Translations under genes and position numbers: made by a program
The notes under the pieces: generated by a model
Databases searched by the model: none
What the model saw: the letters and a program-made list of their open reading frames with translations, nothing else
What the model was told of the DNA's origin: nothing
In this document: positions 1-12,194 of the stretch, in pieces
Position numbering within the stretch: position 1 is the stretch's first letter
Layout: every line of letters starts with the position of its first letter
Assembly: GCA_035772405.1 (NCBI GenBank)
Contig: JAYKKM010000224.1
Span: 2,714,001 to 2,778,000 of the forward strand
Direction: 5' to 3'
Length of the DNA: 64,000 nt
DNA from: Chrysogorgia sp. JL179-B06
Lineage: Eukaryota; Cnidaria; Anthozoa; Scleralcyonacea; Chrysogorgiidae

Positions 1-67
1 CAAGGACGAGCGTCAAGCTCAAATACTCAGAAAATATTTCTGTCCGGGAAACATTTTCTGAAAATTT

Positions 68-212
68 GTGTATCGATCAGACATGTATCGTACATGTATC
101 GTACATGTATCGTACACGTATCGTACATGTATCGTACATGTATCGTACATGTATCGTACATGTATCGTACATGTATCGTACAAGTATCGTACAAGTGTCG
201 TACATGTATCAT
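68..212. repeat. 11-nt tandem array (catgtatcgta)
   Basis: About 13 units of catgtatcgta with few changes. All frames stay open by composition, so the short ORFs over it are not genes. A few units reappear at 1605-1640. Confidence 0.9.
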
Positions 213-213
213 T

Positions 214-403
214 AAAGAAATACCTAATGGTTTTCCGTGTTTGGATACTCTGATCCAAACACGCGGGATGTTGCGAGACTTGAGAAAAGCGTAAAAAAAC
301 ACGAGCCGCTAGGCGAGTGTTTTTAGCTTTTCGAAAGTCGAGCAACATCCCAAGTGTTTGGATCAGAGTATCCAAACACGGAAAACCATTAGGTATTTCT
401 TTT
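214..403. mobile_element. Palindromic (foldback) element next to the 11-nt array
   Basis: Arms 214-293 and 326-403 are near-perfect inverted copies (aaagaaatacctaatgg ... ccattaggtatttcttt) with a 32-nt loop. Part of the arm (gtgtttggatactct) recurs at 1535-1565 next to more 11-nt units, so array and palindrome belong to one repeat family. Confidence 0.8.
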
Positions 404-757
404 ATAAAATAACCACAGAGAAATATCACTAAAAGTTATTAATATAATTAGATCAACATTGCAATTCTCCCAAAAACCATCAACTACCAATCAGGGGATG
501 TCTTTCATGTTCTTCAAAGCTAATCGGCCAATCATGGATGGTTTTCTATCATGATTTATGATGCTGACGATAGCAGACAGCCAAAAATAATTTTGAAGTG
601 GTAAAAACATCAGGAAAACATGCTTAGAAAGATGAAAAAGATATTTCCAGATGGATTTAATCGCGAAAATATGCCGTTTAACTTTATGTTGCATTGCTGC
701 AGATGTAAAGTGATGTTGTGAGTTTGCCTAGCCTTCATATTCTACAACAGAGAATCT

Positions 758-1431
758 TTTTTGTGGTTTTATCTCACTGTCGAAGTGTTGTTCGGTGATT
801 TTTTGTTGCAAGAACAAAATGAATGGTTTATTCGTGAATATCCTGACCGACGAGAGGTAAATTAAACATTTTACACCTTTTCCATGTTCTCTTGGTGAAC
901 TATATCTATAAAAAGTGTTGTGTTTTTGGGTTTTATTGAAACTTTCAATAAGGTAAACGTCGCCCTCACAAATTATACGGGAATTCTCGTTCGCTTTAGC
1001 GTTGCTTTGTCCACTTTAAATACTTATAATTTCGGCCTATTTTTGCAAAATCAATTGTGCAAATTGACAGGGAAGATTGCTATATTTTATTTGTGGTTTT
1101 CTCTCACTGTCGAAGTGTTGTTCGGTGATTTTTTGTTGGCTACAAGAACAAAATGAATGGTTTCTTCGTGAATATCCTGTCCGACGAGAAGTAAAATAAC
1201 TGACATAATTTTACACCTTTTCCATGTTCTCTTGGTGGACTATATCTTTAAAAGTGTTGTGTTTTGGGGTTTTATTGAAACTTTCAATAAGGTAAACGTC
1301 GCCCTCACAAATTAAATGAAATTCTCGTTCACTTTTAGCGTTGCTTTGTCCACTTTAAATACTTATAATTTCGGCTTATTTTTGTAAAATCTTGTGAAAA
1401 TTAACAGGGAAGATTGCTATATTTTATTTAT
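758..1431. repeat. Direct tandem duplication, about 330 bp, two copies
   Basis: The stretch starting near 758 (ctcactgtcgaagtgttg) recurs at about 1087 with a few substitutions and small indels, through to the gattgctatattttattt segment. No coding signal in it. Confidence 0.85.
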
Positions 1432-1699
1432 AGTTATTGTGCATATGTATAGAATGTTAATAAATGTTTAAAAACGATGATGGGTCGGCATGATTTGCTT
1501 TTTGTGTGTACAAGATCGACCTCAAAATTGCCGTGTTTGGATACTCTTATCCAAACACGCGTATTGACCAATCAGAACACGCGTAGCTCACTTGTTATTT
1601 TATAAACATGTATCGTACAAGATGTATCGTACATGTATCCTCTGTGTACTCCAAGTACCCAAGCATGCAAGGAGGTTGAAAAAAGTACAGCAGATACGA

Positions 1700-1885
1700 G
1701 TACAGAACAAAAAGAGTAATAGCACTCCGTCGAGATGACGTCAGTAGTCATGTTTGTCCGCATTTATCCATAATTCTTGCGGCCATAACAAAAGAAAATA
1801 GCTCATTTGCAATCATTTGTGAGTCAAATTTGGTTTGTTTGTCCGCATTTTGATCTATTAATAGCAGCCAGACGCTACCCTATTG
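1700..1885 (-). mobile_element. Short dispersed element, copy 1 (reverse)
   Basis: Reverse complement of the insertion seen at 38022-38197 inside a SINE copy: shares cggacaaac, atggccgcaagaattatgg and ctcatttgcaatcattt blocks. Confidence 0.7.
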
Positions 1886-2882
1886 AGTGATATAAAAGTG
1901 TTGTGTCAAGTGGGTGTAGAAATCGAAAACTCTAAAAGGTTGGTACAGCATATTGCCGAATATAGTAAGAGATCTAATGTTTCGAAGGATGATGAAGGAC
2001 CTACGTCAGAGAGTGAACGTGATGTTTACGTTTCTGACGTAGGGCCTTCGCTCGATTTGTAAAAAGAGCATAAGGAATGAGATTTGTAAAAAGAGCATAA
2101 GTGTATAAGGAATGAGAGATGCAACAATTATAACAAGTACTGTACATGTAACAAAGTGAGATTAACAACAATTTATATGGCTGATCTTGTTTTCAGTCCG
2201 TAAATAAAAATATACCGACGGGATAATTGCCCTCAACATTCACCAGCTCCAGCGGGTACCTTTTCTTGTTTTCGTTCCCGTTGTTACACGTGTTCTTTCC
2301 TTAACTCCGCTACTTATATTTCCCGACCTACACTGTAAATCTGATATCGTTATTCGGCATAGTTTTACATGCACCTCTTCCAACATCATTTTCTGCAAAT
2401 GTAGTAAATGTAGTTTACTACAACATCGGTGAAACTGGTCAGGTCTCTCTGACAGATTTGCTGAACATCTTCGCTCCGTAAGGACATTTTAATAGTACCA
2501 ACCATTCGATTTCGGAAATGAAAGTTTGTCATTTCACCCATTTCCGGTGGGAATGATTGCGGCGTAAAGAAAAACGTCTCATTTTCATACTTGGAACCAT
2601 TCACCCCTATGGGCTTAACGAGCGATTTTCTTTTCTGAAGTCATCGTTTTTGCTTCTCATCCCTTAGGTTTTTTTCTTTATTTCACTTCGACTTTAATAT
2701 TAGCATTCCTTTGCATGGCCTGTTTACTGATTGACGTTAAAAATAGCAAATGACTTTCCACTTTTAGATCTCATTAATTATTTTTGTCACAAGATTATTT
2801 TACATAATTATAAAAGTTTCACTCATTTTTCATTTCACTTTACGTTTCACTCTCTGATGAAGAAATGACTATCTAATTATAG
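1886..2882. other. Unassigned stretch, no supported gene
   Basis: AT-rich sequence with a 72-codon open frame on the minus strand (2386-2604, containing FPPEMGEMTNFHFRNRM). I recognise no family and no splice context that links it to the AGFG gene. Confidence 0.4.
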
Positions 2883-3445
2883 TACAGTAAAAACCCGCGT
2901 ATAAGAACCTAGATTTTAAGAACCTGTTAGGCTAAGATTTTCCATTTAGACCCCCCTTGGCCCCTTTACATAAGAACCTGTTTTAGGCTAAAATTTAAAA
3001 GCAGGTTCTTATTTTATCAAATAGAGTCAAAACTAAAAATGTATAAATCAAAGAAAATATGTAAACTCTGCAAAGTAATGAAAATGAGCCAGAACCAGAC
3101 AAATAGTGTATATATGTCTATAGTTGTATATGTTGTTTTGTGATCCATTGAATTTACACACAGTAAGCTGTAAATTACATAGTGTCGCTTTAAAGTGCAT
3201 ATAGGGTGTGCATATAGGGTTTGCATTTGCTTAGACTGCAGTCATTTGGAGAATATTTATCGATTTATATAAATAATAGATCACACTAACCAAAACTAAG
3301 TCGCTTTTTTCTTAAGAAAATAAGAACCTGTTTAAGAACCTAAATAGCCTAATTTTGCAGTAAACACCATTTATATAAGAACCTTTTTAGGCTAACTTGG
3401 AAAAATCTAGGTTCTTATACGGAATATACGCGGGTTTTTACCGTA
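2883..3445. mobile_element. TIR element with TA flanks
   Basis: Ends are inverted copies: cagtaaaaacccgcgtat at the left and atacgcgggtttttaccg at the right, each next to TA, as in Tc1/mariner-type MITEs. The interior repeats ataagaacct motifs and has no transposase. Confidence 0.8.
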
Positions 3446-3729
3446 AATCACATACAGCATCCTCCTGATTTACATAAATTTTCCTTCAATTTTACCAAAA
3501 TAGGTTTATTTATATTCATTCAAAGTTCTAGTAAGATACAATATTCACGGTCAAACTGTATTAAGGATTTACAACGGCCAGCCTTGTAAAGATCGGCCAC
3601 TCATAATTTAGTTTCTAGCTATAATACGTATACAATACAGGCTGATTTCTAGTACTGCGTTTTTTTTCTTCACCCGTACGTAAATGTATGTAAAAAGTTG
3701 AAAATGCTGCACTGGAATTCAGCCTTAAA

Positions 3730-4113
3730 GGGACAATTCAGCCTTAAAGGGACACTTCACCCCCAAAACAATTAAGTGAAATTTGGCTTTGTCTATTATA
3801 TTTTTGTAAATTGAAGGTCGTGATTTTTGTTCTGATTGCAGGCAAATGCAGTCACTCCATTAATTTTTGACATGATTGAGTAATAGAAACACTTCAGCAA
3901 GTGCTATATTGTGAAGGGTTTCTTTGTGTAGTACGGGAGCACCACATTCGCTCGCAATCAGAACAAATATGGCGGCCTTCAATTTACCAAAAATACTATA
4001 AACAAAGCCAAATTTCTCTAAAACTAAAACTAAAACTAATTTGTAGAAAACTAATACCCATTCTCATGTGAGGTGACAAAGAACTTTCATTTAAGCTTAA
4101 CACTTGCTTTAAT
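3730..4113. mobile_element. TTAA-type MITE, truncated relative of 41881-42410
   Basis: Starts ttaaagggacacttcaccccc, shares the gaaatttggctttgt, ttctgattgca and ctaatacccattctcat blocks with the copy at 41881-42410, and lacks the last part of the right terminal repeat. A second short start (ttaaagggacaattcag) lies just before it. Confidence 0.75.
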
Positions 4114-4308
4114 AATATTATACTGTACAAGCTCAGTAGACAAAGTCAACACCATCTGTACTTGACATATAAATCTTCAACTACTGTAGTAAACCTGTAT
4201 CTGAATGTATAAACTATATAGTGCATGCTCTAATTCTACTCAAATCATGAGGCAATTTCAGAAACATATGTTAGCCAGTATTGTTTGTACATGACTAACT
4301 AAACTTAC

Positions 4309-4444
4309 CTGCAGACTGAGCAAAAGGATCCCCTCCTAAGTCTCCTAATAAGTCATTTACAGGTTGCTTAGCTACTGGTGGTTTCAAAGGTTGAGGAATT
4401 GTGACACCACCAGGTGACCTTCCAGGCCTGACAATAGGTGAAAT
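4309..4444 (-). CDS. AGFG1: AGFG1 exon 4
   Basis: 136 nt, acceptor ttctag, donor gtaagt. It reads ISPIVRPGRSPGG to NDLLGDLGGDPFAQSAG and ends in phase 1, so at least one more exon is required. I found no convincing continuation in 1-4308. Confidence 0.85.
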
Positions 4445-7400
4445 CTAGAAAAAATATCAATAAAAGTTTGAAAAAAACATCAGTATCAGGTGGAAATTGA
4501 ACCACTTATGGAAAAAATAGCATGAAAATTTGCAATTCACTAATGTTTAATTTGAACCTAATCTAGAAATGTTATTGACAACTGGTATGTTCTAATGGTG
4601 AAATTGTACAGTAATCACCAGCTGAAATAACTTGTACATGCTTGTTAACACATGTACTATGCATGTTCATTACAAATGAGAGATGTTTCACCAAATCCAT
4701 CTATAGATATGCATTTAATATTGCATTGACTGTAATGTATCAGTCAAATCCAACCATGCCCATCCCACCATCACCCCCCCCCCCCCCCCCACGGACACCG
4801 CCGGGCATTTGAAACGTTGACCAATCCCGGGGGTGGGGAATTTGAACCCAAAACTTTGCTCGGGGGTCGGGCATTAGATAATACAGTAATCTGAGCCTCG
4901 TTCCCTTTGGGCAGCACCAAAAGGCTGGTCAGGGGATCAGGTGCAATTGAATTACCACTCCCCCCATAGCATTGCATGTTGTTCGAGTGCGATTCGATCA
5001 TGGAGGAGTTTAAGCCTTAAGTCCACAGGCTACAGTAGACAAATTTAGCAGAATGACATATCTAGGAGGTAAAGGGTTAACACCAGTGCCTTGTAAATAG
5101 TATTTATATGATTTGATATTTGAAAACACTGAATATTGCTGTTATTGCTTTCATGTTTCCGCCGGGGCCGGGGATTTGCCACATATTTTTTGCCCCACAG
5201 CGGGGCATTTGCACCTGCATTTCAACCCCACTGCGGGGAATTAGCATCATTTTTGAAAAAAATGTCAAATGCCCGGGGATTGCGGGGGGGGGGGGGGGGG
5301 GATGGGCACACTTGGATTTGACTGATACAATAACCCTCTCACTCGATCCAACTATCAGGGTTTCCAATAGAATTTCCATCAGGAGGTGTTTGACATTATT
5401 ACAGGCAGCACATAATTGCAGCCATAACAATAATATAAAACTATAGTATTCTTTGAAAAATTCCTCAAAGTAGATGCCGGCTGCCAGCTTCCATTGCAAC
5501 CTTTCAGACTTTCAATACTAACAAGAAATTTATTCAGAGCACATGAATGAGAGAGTTAAACAGCCAAGAAATAATAAGTCATATTTGTTATATACCTCTT
5601 GATGTACAACAACTACTGGAGCACTCTCGCCAAGCAGATGCTTAAGAGGCTTTCTCTCTGGTAAAGCCTTTGTTGGTTCTGTTTTAACAGCTGCAGGTGG
5701 AACCTGTGATGGCGCAACGTACCATGCTTTACGGTCATACTTTTGCATCATAAAATCTTTGACTTTTAGTTCATCTCGAGACTCTGGTTCAGGTGGATTA
5801 GGAGAATTCCATAAACCTAGCCATGAATGCCTACAAACCTGCAATTTAAACATCATGTATGTGAGTGAGATTAGAAAAAAACACAACACTATAAAAAAAC
5901 AAATGGTGTTAAGAGCCTGTTTTGTACATGGAAAGCTGGCAGACAAGTGAGCCTATTAAACATAATGAAGCAGCCAAAGTGCAAATATATTGTTGTTCCT
6001 ATAGTAAACTGCAAAAATCCCTTTTAATTTAAGCACCCATCCTCAAAGGAAATCAAATGCACCATGTAATACCTACAATTATGGAATAATTACATTGGGA
6101 CACATGCCCATATTTGCTCTTTAGTGAGTGTGCGCTTTATCCGTCAAATGTGCACCCCCCCACCGATCAATGTTGAGTACCAAATTTTGCTGCTCTTACT
6201 CAATCATGTCTAATTGACTTGCCCATACACTAAAAAATAACATGATAATGAAACAGTTTCAAGTTGAACATTTAACGCGTCGAACTTAATCGCAATTAAC
6301 AACATCGTCAATTAACTTTGTCCATTGGCCAAGCCTCAAACGTATCCCTAACAAAAAAAGTCTATAGGCTTGCCTATAGACATGTCTATAGACGCCTATA
6401 GGTGCCTATAGGCTTCTATAGGCAATTCAAATATTGCCTATAGGTGCCTATAGACTTTTCTGTAAGGGATTCACTATAGGCCTAGTCTCCTTCGCAGCCG
6501 TTGTGTTCATGGGGGAAACAGAGTTGCGTGACAACCACAATGGCTGGGAGGGAGATGTTGGGCTCACACTGAACTCTATACATTAAAGTCAATCAAGAAC
6601 ATTTTTTCATTTTTGATATGAATCTTTGTTGTGGTAACGTGCATGACCAATAAATTACACAATATTGTAATTGGCTGCTGACACTTTGTGCACCCACCAG
6701 AACACCAAAAAGCACAGTCTAGATAGAGTTATTACACTCACAAAATAGTAAGATACCCAAATGTTGTGTCAATATCTTTTTTATGGGTATAAGTAATAGT
6801 AATTGTAATATATCAAGAGAAATGTCACATGAAACTCGCGACTCACAACTTGCAACATCGCAACTTCTTGACTCGCAATATACCTGATTCCTTTATGATG
6901 ATGATGATAGTCAATTTTGTGCTTGTTTGAATTGTTATTAATATGATTTTTGGGCACCTAGTTCAATAGCCCAATTAGATCACCTGTAAATGGCCCGATT
7001 AAAAAAAATTCTGTATTTTCTACGTGCATAATTAATTGTGACTTTGGTTGAAAAGTTAATTGGAAAACTTCGTTAATTTCCGACTTAATTAGTAAACTGC
7101 TAAATGGATTTAACTTGATCATTTGATTGCTGGACTGGTTATGGTACTATATGTTCATTAGACAAGATTAAAACAGAAAGTATATATCGTACGGAACGTG
7201 TTCCAACCTCGCCGAGAATGGTACGTGTTCCGGTTCTATAAGCAGTACTGTACATTGGATTGACAAGCAAACACATTGGATTGGGGAGCAAATATTGCAC
7301 TAGTTTCCAGGGACAAGAGTGGAGAGTAGCCAAGATGATGACCAATATTAAAGTTTATGTTAGTGAATTAGGATGTTAGTATTAGGGTTAGAATATTATA

Positions 7401-9836
7401 GTTAGTGTTAGGGTTAGTATTAAGGTTATAGTATTAGGATTCGTTAGTTTGTCCTGATGGCCGGCCATCGAGAAACTTACATCTCGTCTCTGATAACTTA
7501 ATTGTCCAATACATTTGTTCTTCAATCCAATATATTTTCGCCTCCGTATAAGGAATATGTACCCATACATACGGATACGCCTATCATCATAGGAGTAACA
7601 GTCACACAATTATTTGATATATTTTTACTGTCTGAAGTGTGTCTTAAATGTAAACTATAGTATATATGCAATGTCGAGTTCAGTTTCAGTTCTGAGTTAT
7701 TAATGTGTTGATTAACATTTTATGTCCATTTGTAATGTGAAGTTTATCTCAGAAATTACCAAGAATGCACTTCTGGGTCTTGCAAAATTCAAAATTTTCT
7801 AGGGGAGCATACCACCTAGTGGGGTATATACTTAATTGGCAATACTACAACTGACAATTTTCCAAATCTTAATACTGTGCACCCCTTCCAAAAAACCTTG
7901 GATTCACCACTGGTTTATTGAGTGGATTTAGAGCTGGGTCACTGTCCCTTTTAGCTGACTCATAGATGACCACACTAGCTCATGTTTCTTCAATTGTTGC
8001 CTATAATTCATCCCTTTTAGCCTTCGCCGGCCTGGAGCTGGGAATTTTGTAGAACCAAAACAAGTAATAATATTGTGTTCATAGGCTATAGTATAAGGAA
8101 CCCATAATATTCCGTTTATGTTTGTTGCAGATTTAAGATGACCATATTATTTGAACAATAATTTAACATTAGAAATTATAAGAACTATTCCAATTTTATT
8201 GTGTTGACTCAAGTTAATGTAAACATTGTAAACATAAATGCTATGAAGTTACTTTGATAGCTATGAAGCCACTATGATGGCTATGAAGTTTCTTTGATAG
8301 CTTACGAAGCTACTATGATGGTTATGAAGTTACTTTGATAGCTATGAAGCCACTATGATGGCTATGAAGTTTCTTTGATAGCTACGAACGAAGCTACTAT
8401 GATGGTTATGAAGTTGCTTTGATGGCTACAAAGCTACTTTCATGACTATAAAGTTACTTTGATGGCTATGAAGCCACTATGGGTCATGGCATACTGATGC
8501 AATCTCATACTGCAGGTACATTGAAGCAATTGGTTTGGATGCAGCCTTGGATACAATTAAGGCTACAGGTACTGGCATACGTCTCAACCTCTCTTGGCGC
8601 AACCTCTCTTGGCGCAGCGCTTGACCTTCTGCATGGGATTGACATGGAATACACTCTGGTATAAATATATAATTATGCATATATGCAAATAAATCCACAA
8701 ACACTTTTTGTCAAATACCAAGAAATTGTGCCACCTTAAACACACGAGGCGAGGAAACACACTCCCTCACGAGAGATTTTTATCCCATTATTACCATCAC
8801 AACACTATAATATATAATATAATCAGTAAGGATAATTATTAAATTATTAATATGCATTGTAAATATTTCAGATATACTTGTAGTATATAGCCTCATACTG
8901 TGCCAATTTGTTATTAATCAGCATTTCTTGAATTCTACAGTATTTGATAACAGTTTAGTCCAAAAATAAAGTCATTTCGCGTCGTGATATACATCAAATC
9001 ACTAGTTTAATATGTCATCATAAATATAAACATTATTTCAACACCACACGCGCTGAGTAGTGAGCGTGACTGGTCCATACAAAACAAAATGATGTACATG
9101 TACACATTTCATACTCCTGATAATTTCTTGAACTATACCATGCACAATAAAACCTAGGCTCAGGGAAATTGATCACAGGAAGAAATACAGAGTATGAGCA
9201 CTTTAATAAACTTAACAAAAATGAAAGTTGTTACCCATTCTCATGACACAAAACTTTTGAAGCGTCCTTTTTAGTCAATACTAGTATATCATTTTAAAGT
9301 GGCGAATATTCGATATATTCAACGCATTTAACATAAGAATATTAAACAGACACAAAAAGGCTTCTGCTGGTACAGTGCAATTTTCAACGTGCATCACCTG
9401 AAAGGTAACAACATCCGTCTTCTATATAATATCTTACCTCATTCCCAGCATTTTGCAAGAACTCGATTTCGGTCGTGGTAAAACTCGTCATCGATATCGA
9501 CTTCACACGATGTTGCGGGTTCAAACCACGTCTTAAAGAGAAACACACGATAATGTAATAAAAAGAGAGTCTACCTGACGAATCAAAGGATGTATAAACG
9601 ACTGGTTATTGATGAAATATGAAGAATTCATTTCCGATGTTGCGGCAGTGCAAACCGACTTACAACATTCCACTGCAAGACGTACATACGAAAGATCCTA
9701 TAGTCATATTCACGTATGTAGGTCCTCTTTGCCCACAGTCAAAGCATTTCTTGTTATGAGACAGCGAGCAAAGTTCTCGAAGAATTTTTAAGTGCTTTTC
9801 ATCTTGCTTCTTGGTATTCTTTTTAGTGGAAGCCAT
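4309..9836 (-). CDS. AGFG1: AGFG1/AGFG2-like ArfGAP-domain protein, 5' four exons (3' end not found)
   Basis: Spliced minus-strand gene: exons 9664-9836, 9438-9531, 5596-5838 and 4309-4444, all with GT-AG introns and matching phases, giving 215 codons plus 1 nt. The product starts MASTKKNTKKQDEKHLK and has a C4 zinc finger C-x2-C-x16-C-x2-C (Cys31, 34, 51, 54) followed by LRGLNPQHRVKSISM, the ArfGAP fold typical of AGFG (HRB/RIP) proteins. Exon 3 carries the family's KYDRKAWYV and PLKHLLGESAP segments, exon 4 the NDLLGDLGGDPF segment. AGFG proteins act in clathrin/AP-2 endocytic trafficking and bear FG and NPF repeats at the C terminus; that part is missing here (human AGFG1 is about 560 residues). 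An in-frame upstream ATG at 9950 exists, but homology begins at 9836. Which paralogue (1 or 2) is not decided. Confidence 0.9.
4737..5328. mobile_element. TIR element with homopolymer C/G tracts in AGFG intron 3
   Basis: Perfect inverted ends gtatcagtcaaatccaa / ttggatttgactgatac. The subterminal regions are poly-C (about 4776-4791) and poly-G (about 5284-5301), and the interior repeats gggcattt / ggggaattt motifs like the element at 20904-21393. Confidence 0.85.
5596..5838 (-). CDS. AGFG1: AGFG1 exon 3
   Basis: 243 nt (81 codons, phase 0 at both ends), acceptor ttgcag, donor gtatat. It starts VCRHSWLGLW, includes the KVKDFMMQKYDRKAWYV helix region that closes the ArfGAP domain, then a proline-rich linker and PLKHLLGESAP. 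The upstream intron is 3.6 kb. Confidence 0.9.
6358..6475. repeat. ctatag-rich short repeat cluster
   Basis: gcctatag / ctataggc units occur about ten times in both orientations (tctataggcttgcctatag and similar), so the block can fold on itself in many ways. Confidence 0.75.
8236..8480. repeat. 20-nt tandem array
   Basis: About 12 units alternating gctatgaagttactttgata and gctatgaagccactatgatg with substitutions and a few indels. Confidence 0.85.
9438..9531 (-). CDS. AGFG1: AGFG1 exon 2
   Basis: 94 nt between acceptor tttaag and donor gtaaga. The first base completes Leu58; it then reads RGLNPQHRVKSISMTSF to GNE, the second half of the ArfGAP fold. It ends in phase 0. The intron before it is only 132 bp. 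Confidence 0.92.
9532..9663 (-). other. AGFG1 intron 1
   Basis: 132 bp with gtaagt donor and ttaag acceptor. It is free of recognisable repeats, unlike all other introns of the window. Confidence 0.85.
9664..9836 (-). CDS. AGFG1: AGFG1 exon 1 (zinc finger)
   Basis: 173 nt, from ATG at 9836 to the donor gtaagt at 9663-9658; it ends in phase 2. It encodes the basic N terminus and all four zinc-binding cysteines (CFDC and CTSC). The start was chosen because family proteins begin just before the KKQDEKHLK segment. Confidence 0.92.
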
Positions 9837-10569
9837 GATGACCTCTCGCTTCACTGCTCCCCTCCGCTGCATCATGGTCCTTTGCATTTCCGCCCGACGA
9901 AAAATCCTGTGCCCGACGACGGTTGCCCGATTGTACGGATCGTTGGCCATTACGTTTTTTCAATAAATCTTTTCTGCGGTAAATGTGGTTATGTATGGCG
10001 TACATCGACAGACGTTGTTGAAGCCCTCAGAAAATGCATCATTTTCCCAATATTTTAAAAATTTCAATATTTCAAATATCTCAATATCTCTAGGCCTGGG
10101 CACGGGCGTCAGCTGTACACATTGGGCGTTGCCCAACATTTGTCTGGCATATTCACTTAGCTTGAATATGCCTGATAATTTTAGAATAATTCAAGAACAA
10201 ACTAAAACCTTATTTATGCAGTTTTGCATTGATTTTGTGTCCTGCCTTTCCTGTGCGCTGCTCTTCCTGTTGTTGAAGCTAAAAGCAACTATTATATGAA
10301 TCAATCGCAATCATTGATTACAAGCTGTTTCGTGACAACATGGTCTGCTCATTATTTTGTATCTCAAACTTTTTTAACTACTCGTAAACGGTATTAAGTG
10401 AAGCTAGATCTACAAAAAGTGTTCTTCGGAAGAGTCCATGAGCGAATCACTATCAGGTTAAGTTAGATAATATATAACTTGCATCGACAGAATTTCAATA
10501 TTTGTAGAATACATGTACGTTATGGCGCTCATGCTATACAACCGTCGGCTAAACTAAGGGTTCCATTCG

Positions 10570-10768
10570 CATAGACCTCTTTCATAATGGCGGCCAGTCT
10601 AAATATTCTTTAAATATTCTTTTATATGCATGCCAATTAGCCGCCTTTCTGGCCTCGTTACCAAGCAAAGATTATTTGGAATTACAGACACACGAACGAG
10701 GTCAGAAAGGCAATTTAAATGAATATAAAATAATATTTAATTTGGGTGCCATTTGAAAGAGGTCTATG
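10570..10768. mobile_element. Small TIR element
   Basis: Inverted ends catagacctctttca / tgaaagaggtctatg, with a further inverted pair inside (cgcctttctggcctcg / cgaggtcagaaaggc). About 200 bp, non-coding. Confidence 0.8.
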
Positions 10769-11145
10769 CATGCCTTATTTTTTGCTGTAGTTTGCATCTC
10801 TCCGTAATAAAGTGAGTAGTATACTAAATGACGTCCGAGTTAGCGAGTTTCAGTGTCCAAAATTATGAACACCGCCCCGTTGAAATACAATTGTTTGCCG
10901 GCTTTTTACTGTCAAGTCGAAATATAAGGAACAGTGGAACACAATACATGCAAGCAATGAGACCTATTAAGGCTAAGACCTGAGATCAGACTAATTTAAT
11001 AGCAGGGTGTTTTGCTAGCTTATTTAATTTTCTTTCCAAACTTCGTTTGCGACCGTGATATATGTTATGTATGATAAATGTTATGTCTGAAGAAGGCAAC
11101 GACATGAGTATTAAAAAGTAAAGTGCTGCATGCGTAGGCAGTGTT

Positions 11146-11286
11146 TTGGATATGTAGCTAAGTGAAAAGGTGTTGAACTGCCGAGATTTTTAGTGACGAA
11201 ATATTGACGTTTCAAACGGAGCCCTTCATCTTACTCTGATAAAGGGCTCCGCTCGGCCGTGACCACCTTTTCACTTTGCTATATAC
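11146..11286. mobile_element. Hairpin MITE, family A
   Basis: Arms gtagctaagtgaaaaggtg and caccttttcactttgctat; the flanking gtgctgcatgcgtaggcagtg also matches a second copy at 62735-62870 (ctacgcagcacc). Confidence 0.75.
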
Positions 11287-11687
11287 TCGATGAGTAATGA
11301 GTTCAGTTTCAGTTCGGAGTAGTAATGTGTATGTTGTACGTTTGATTAACGTTTTATGTACCGATGTACAGATAGACCCTTGGCTTTGTAATCTTACATA
11401 TTTTAGAAATGGCTTGGTGCCCCAGTTTCGCAAAAGTTATTTTCAAAAAACGCTTGAAATGTACTTCTGGGCCTTGTGAAATTAAAAGTGTTTGTGGCAG
11501 CATGACCCCCTGTACTAGAAGGGTTTTTTTTACAATTTAATGCTCAAACAAGTAAACAACCCTGGATCTGCCACTACTATATATTAATTTTGGCCCGGGC
11601 TTTACAAATGTTCTGGTTACGAGACACTGCAATATGACACGCGCTAGCGAATGAATATTTTATTGTCTGGTTCACAGTGGAATCACG

Positions 11688-12194
11688 CTGTTAACCAACC
11701 TCGTTTCCAGGGCATTTTGCCTCCACGGGAAGGTCGGCGAAAATGGCCCGGGATCGGCTGGTCACATGACACCCAGAATTTCTGGGTGTTTAGATATGAT
11801 AATTTTTGTGGTCTTTGTTCCATTGTTTTTGTCTACTTTGTTGACCTGAATAATTGAGAAATATTCAATGCTCTTCAGAGTTGTTCATGTCAGCATTCGT
11901 CGGCATAAAAGCAGCTAACAAGCTTAATAATCCACCATACATCCATGGTTATCTCTTACAAAAGGTATGAAGAAGCATATATACAATTTAGCGAAAGCTA
12001 TCACTTCTAATTTGCTGGAAAATTGGAAGACAGCATTCAGATTTAGATGAATAAATTATACTCGGCTGAATAGATTGAGTTTTATGACAAGCCAATCGCA
12101 TTATAGAATGGACCAGCCGATCCCAGGGCCATTTTCGCCGACCTTCCGCTGTCGAGGCAAAATGCCATGGGTACGAGGTTGGCTGTTAACATCA
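11688..12194. mobile_element. TIR element of about 500 bp
   Basis: Long inverted ends: gttaaccaacctcgtttcc with ggcgaaaatggc and gatcggctggtc at the left, and the same in reverse at the right (gaccagccgatc, gccattttcgccgacctt, cgaggttggctgttaac). Confidence 0.85.

Larger units (their letters stand above)
5839..9437. other. AGFG1 intron 2, repeat-bearing, no gene found
   Basis: 3.6 kb. Contains a cluster of ctatag motifs (6358-6475), degenerate gttagg repeats (7370-7440) and a 20-nt tandem array (8236-8480). The rest is AT-rich and shows no coding signal. Confidence 0.7.

Noticed and set aside
5104..5499. 131-codon minus-strand frame in AGFG intron 3
   Set aside because: It crosses the poly-G tract and one inverted end of the element at 4737-5328; no protein-like composition.
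7370..7440. gttagggtt-type repeats resembling telomeric TTAGGG
   Set aside because: Units are degenerate and few (gttagtgttagggttagtat); an interstitial telomere is not supported.
9837..9950. Upstream in-frame ATG at 9950 as AGFG start
   Set aside because: The added 38 residues show no family similarity; conserved sequence begins at the ATG at 9836.
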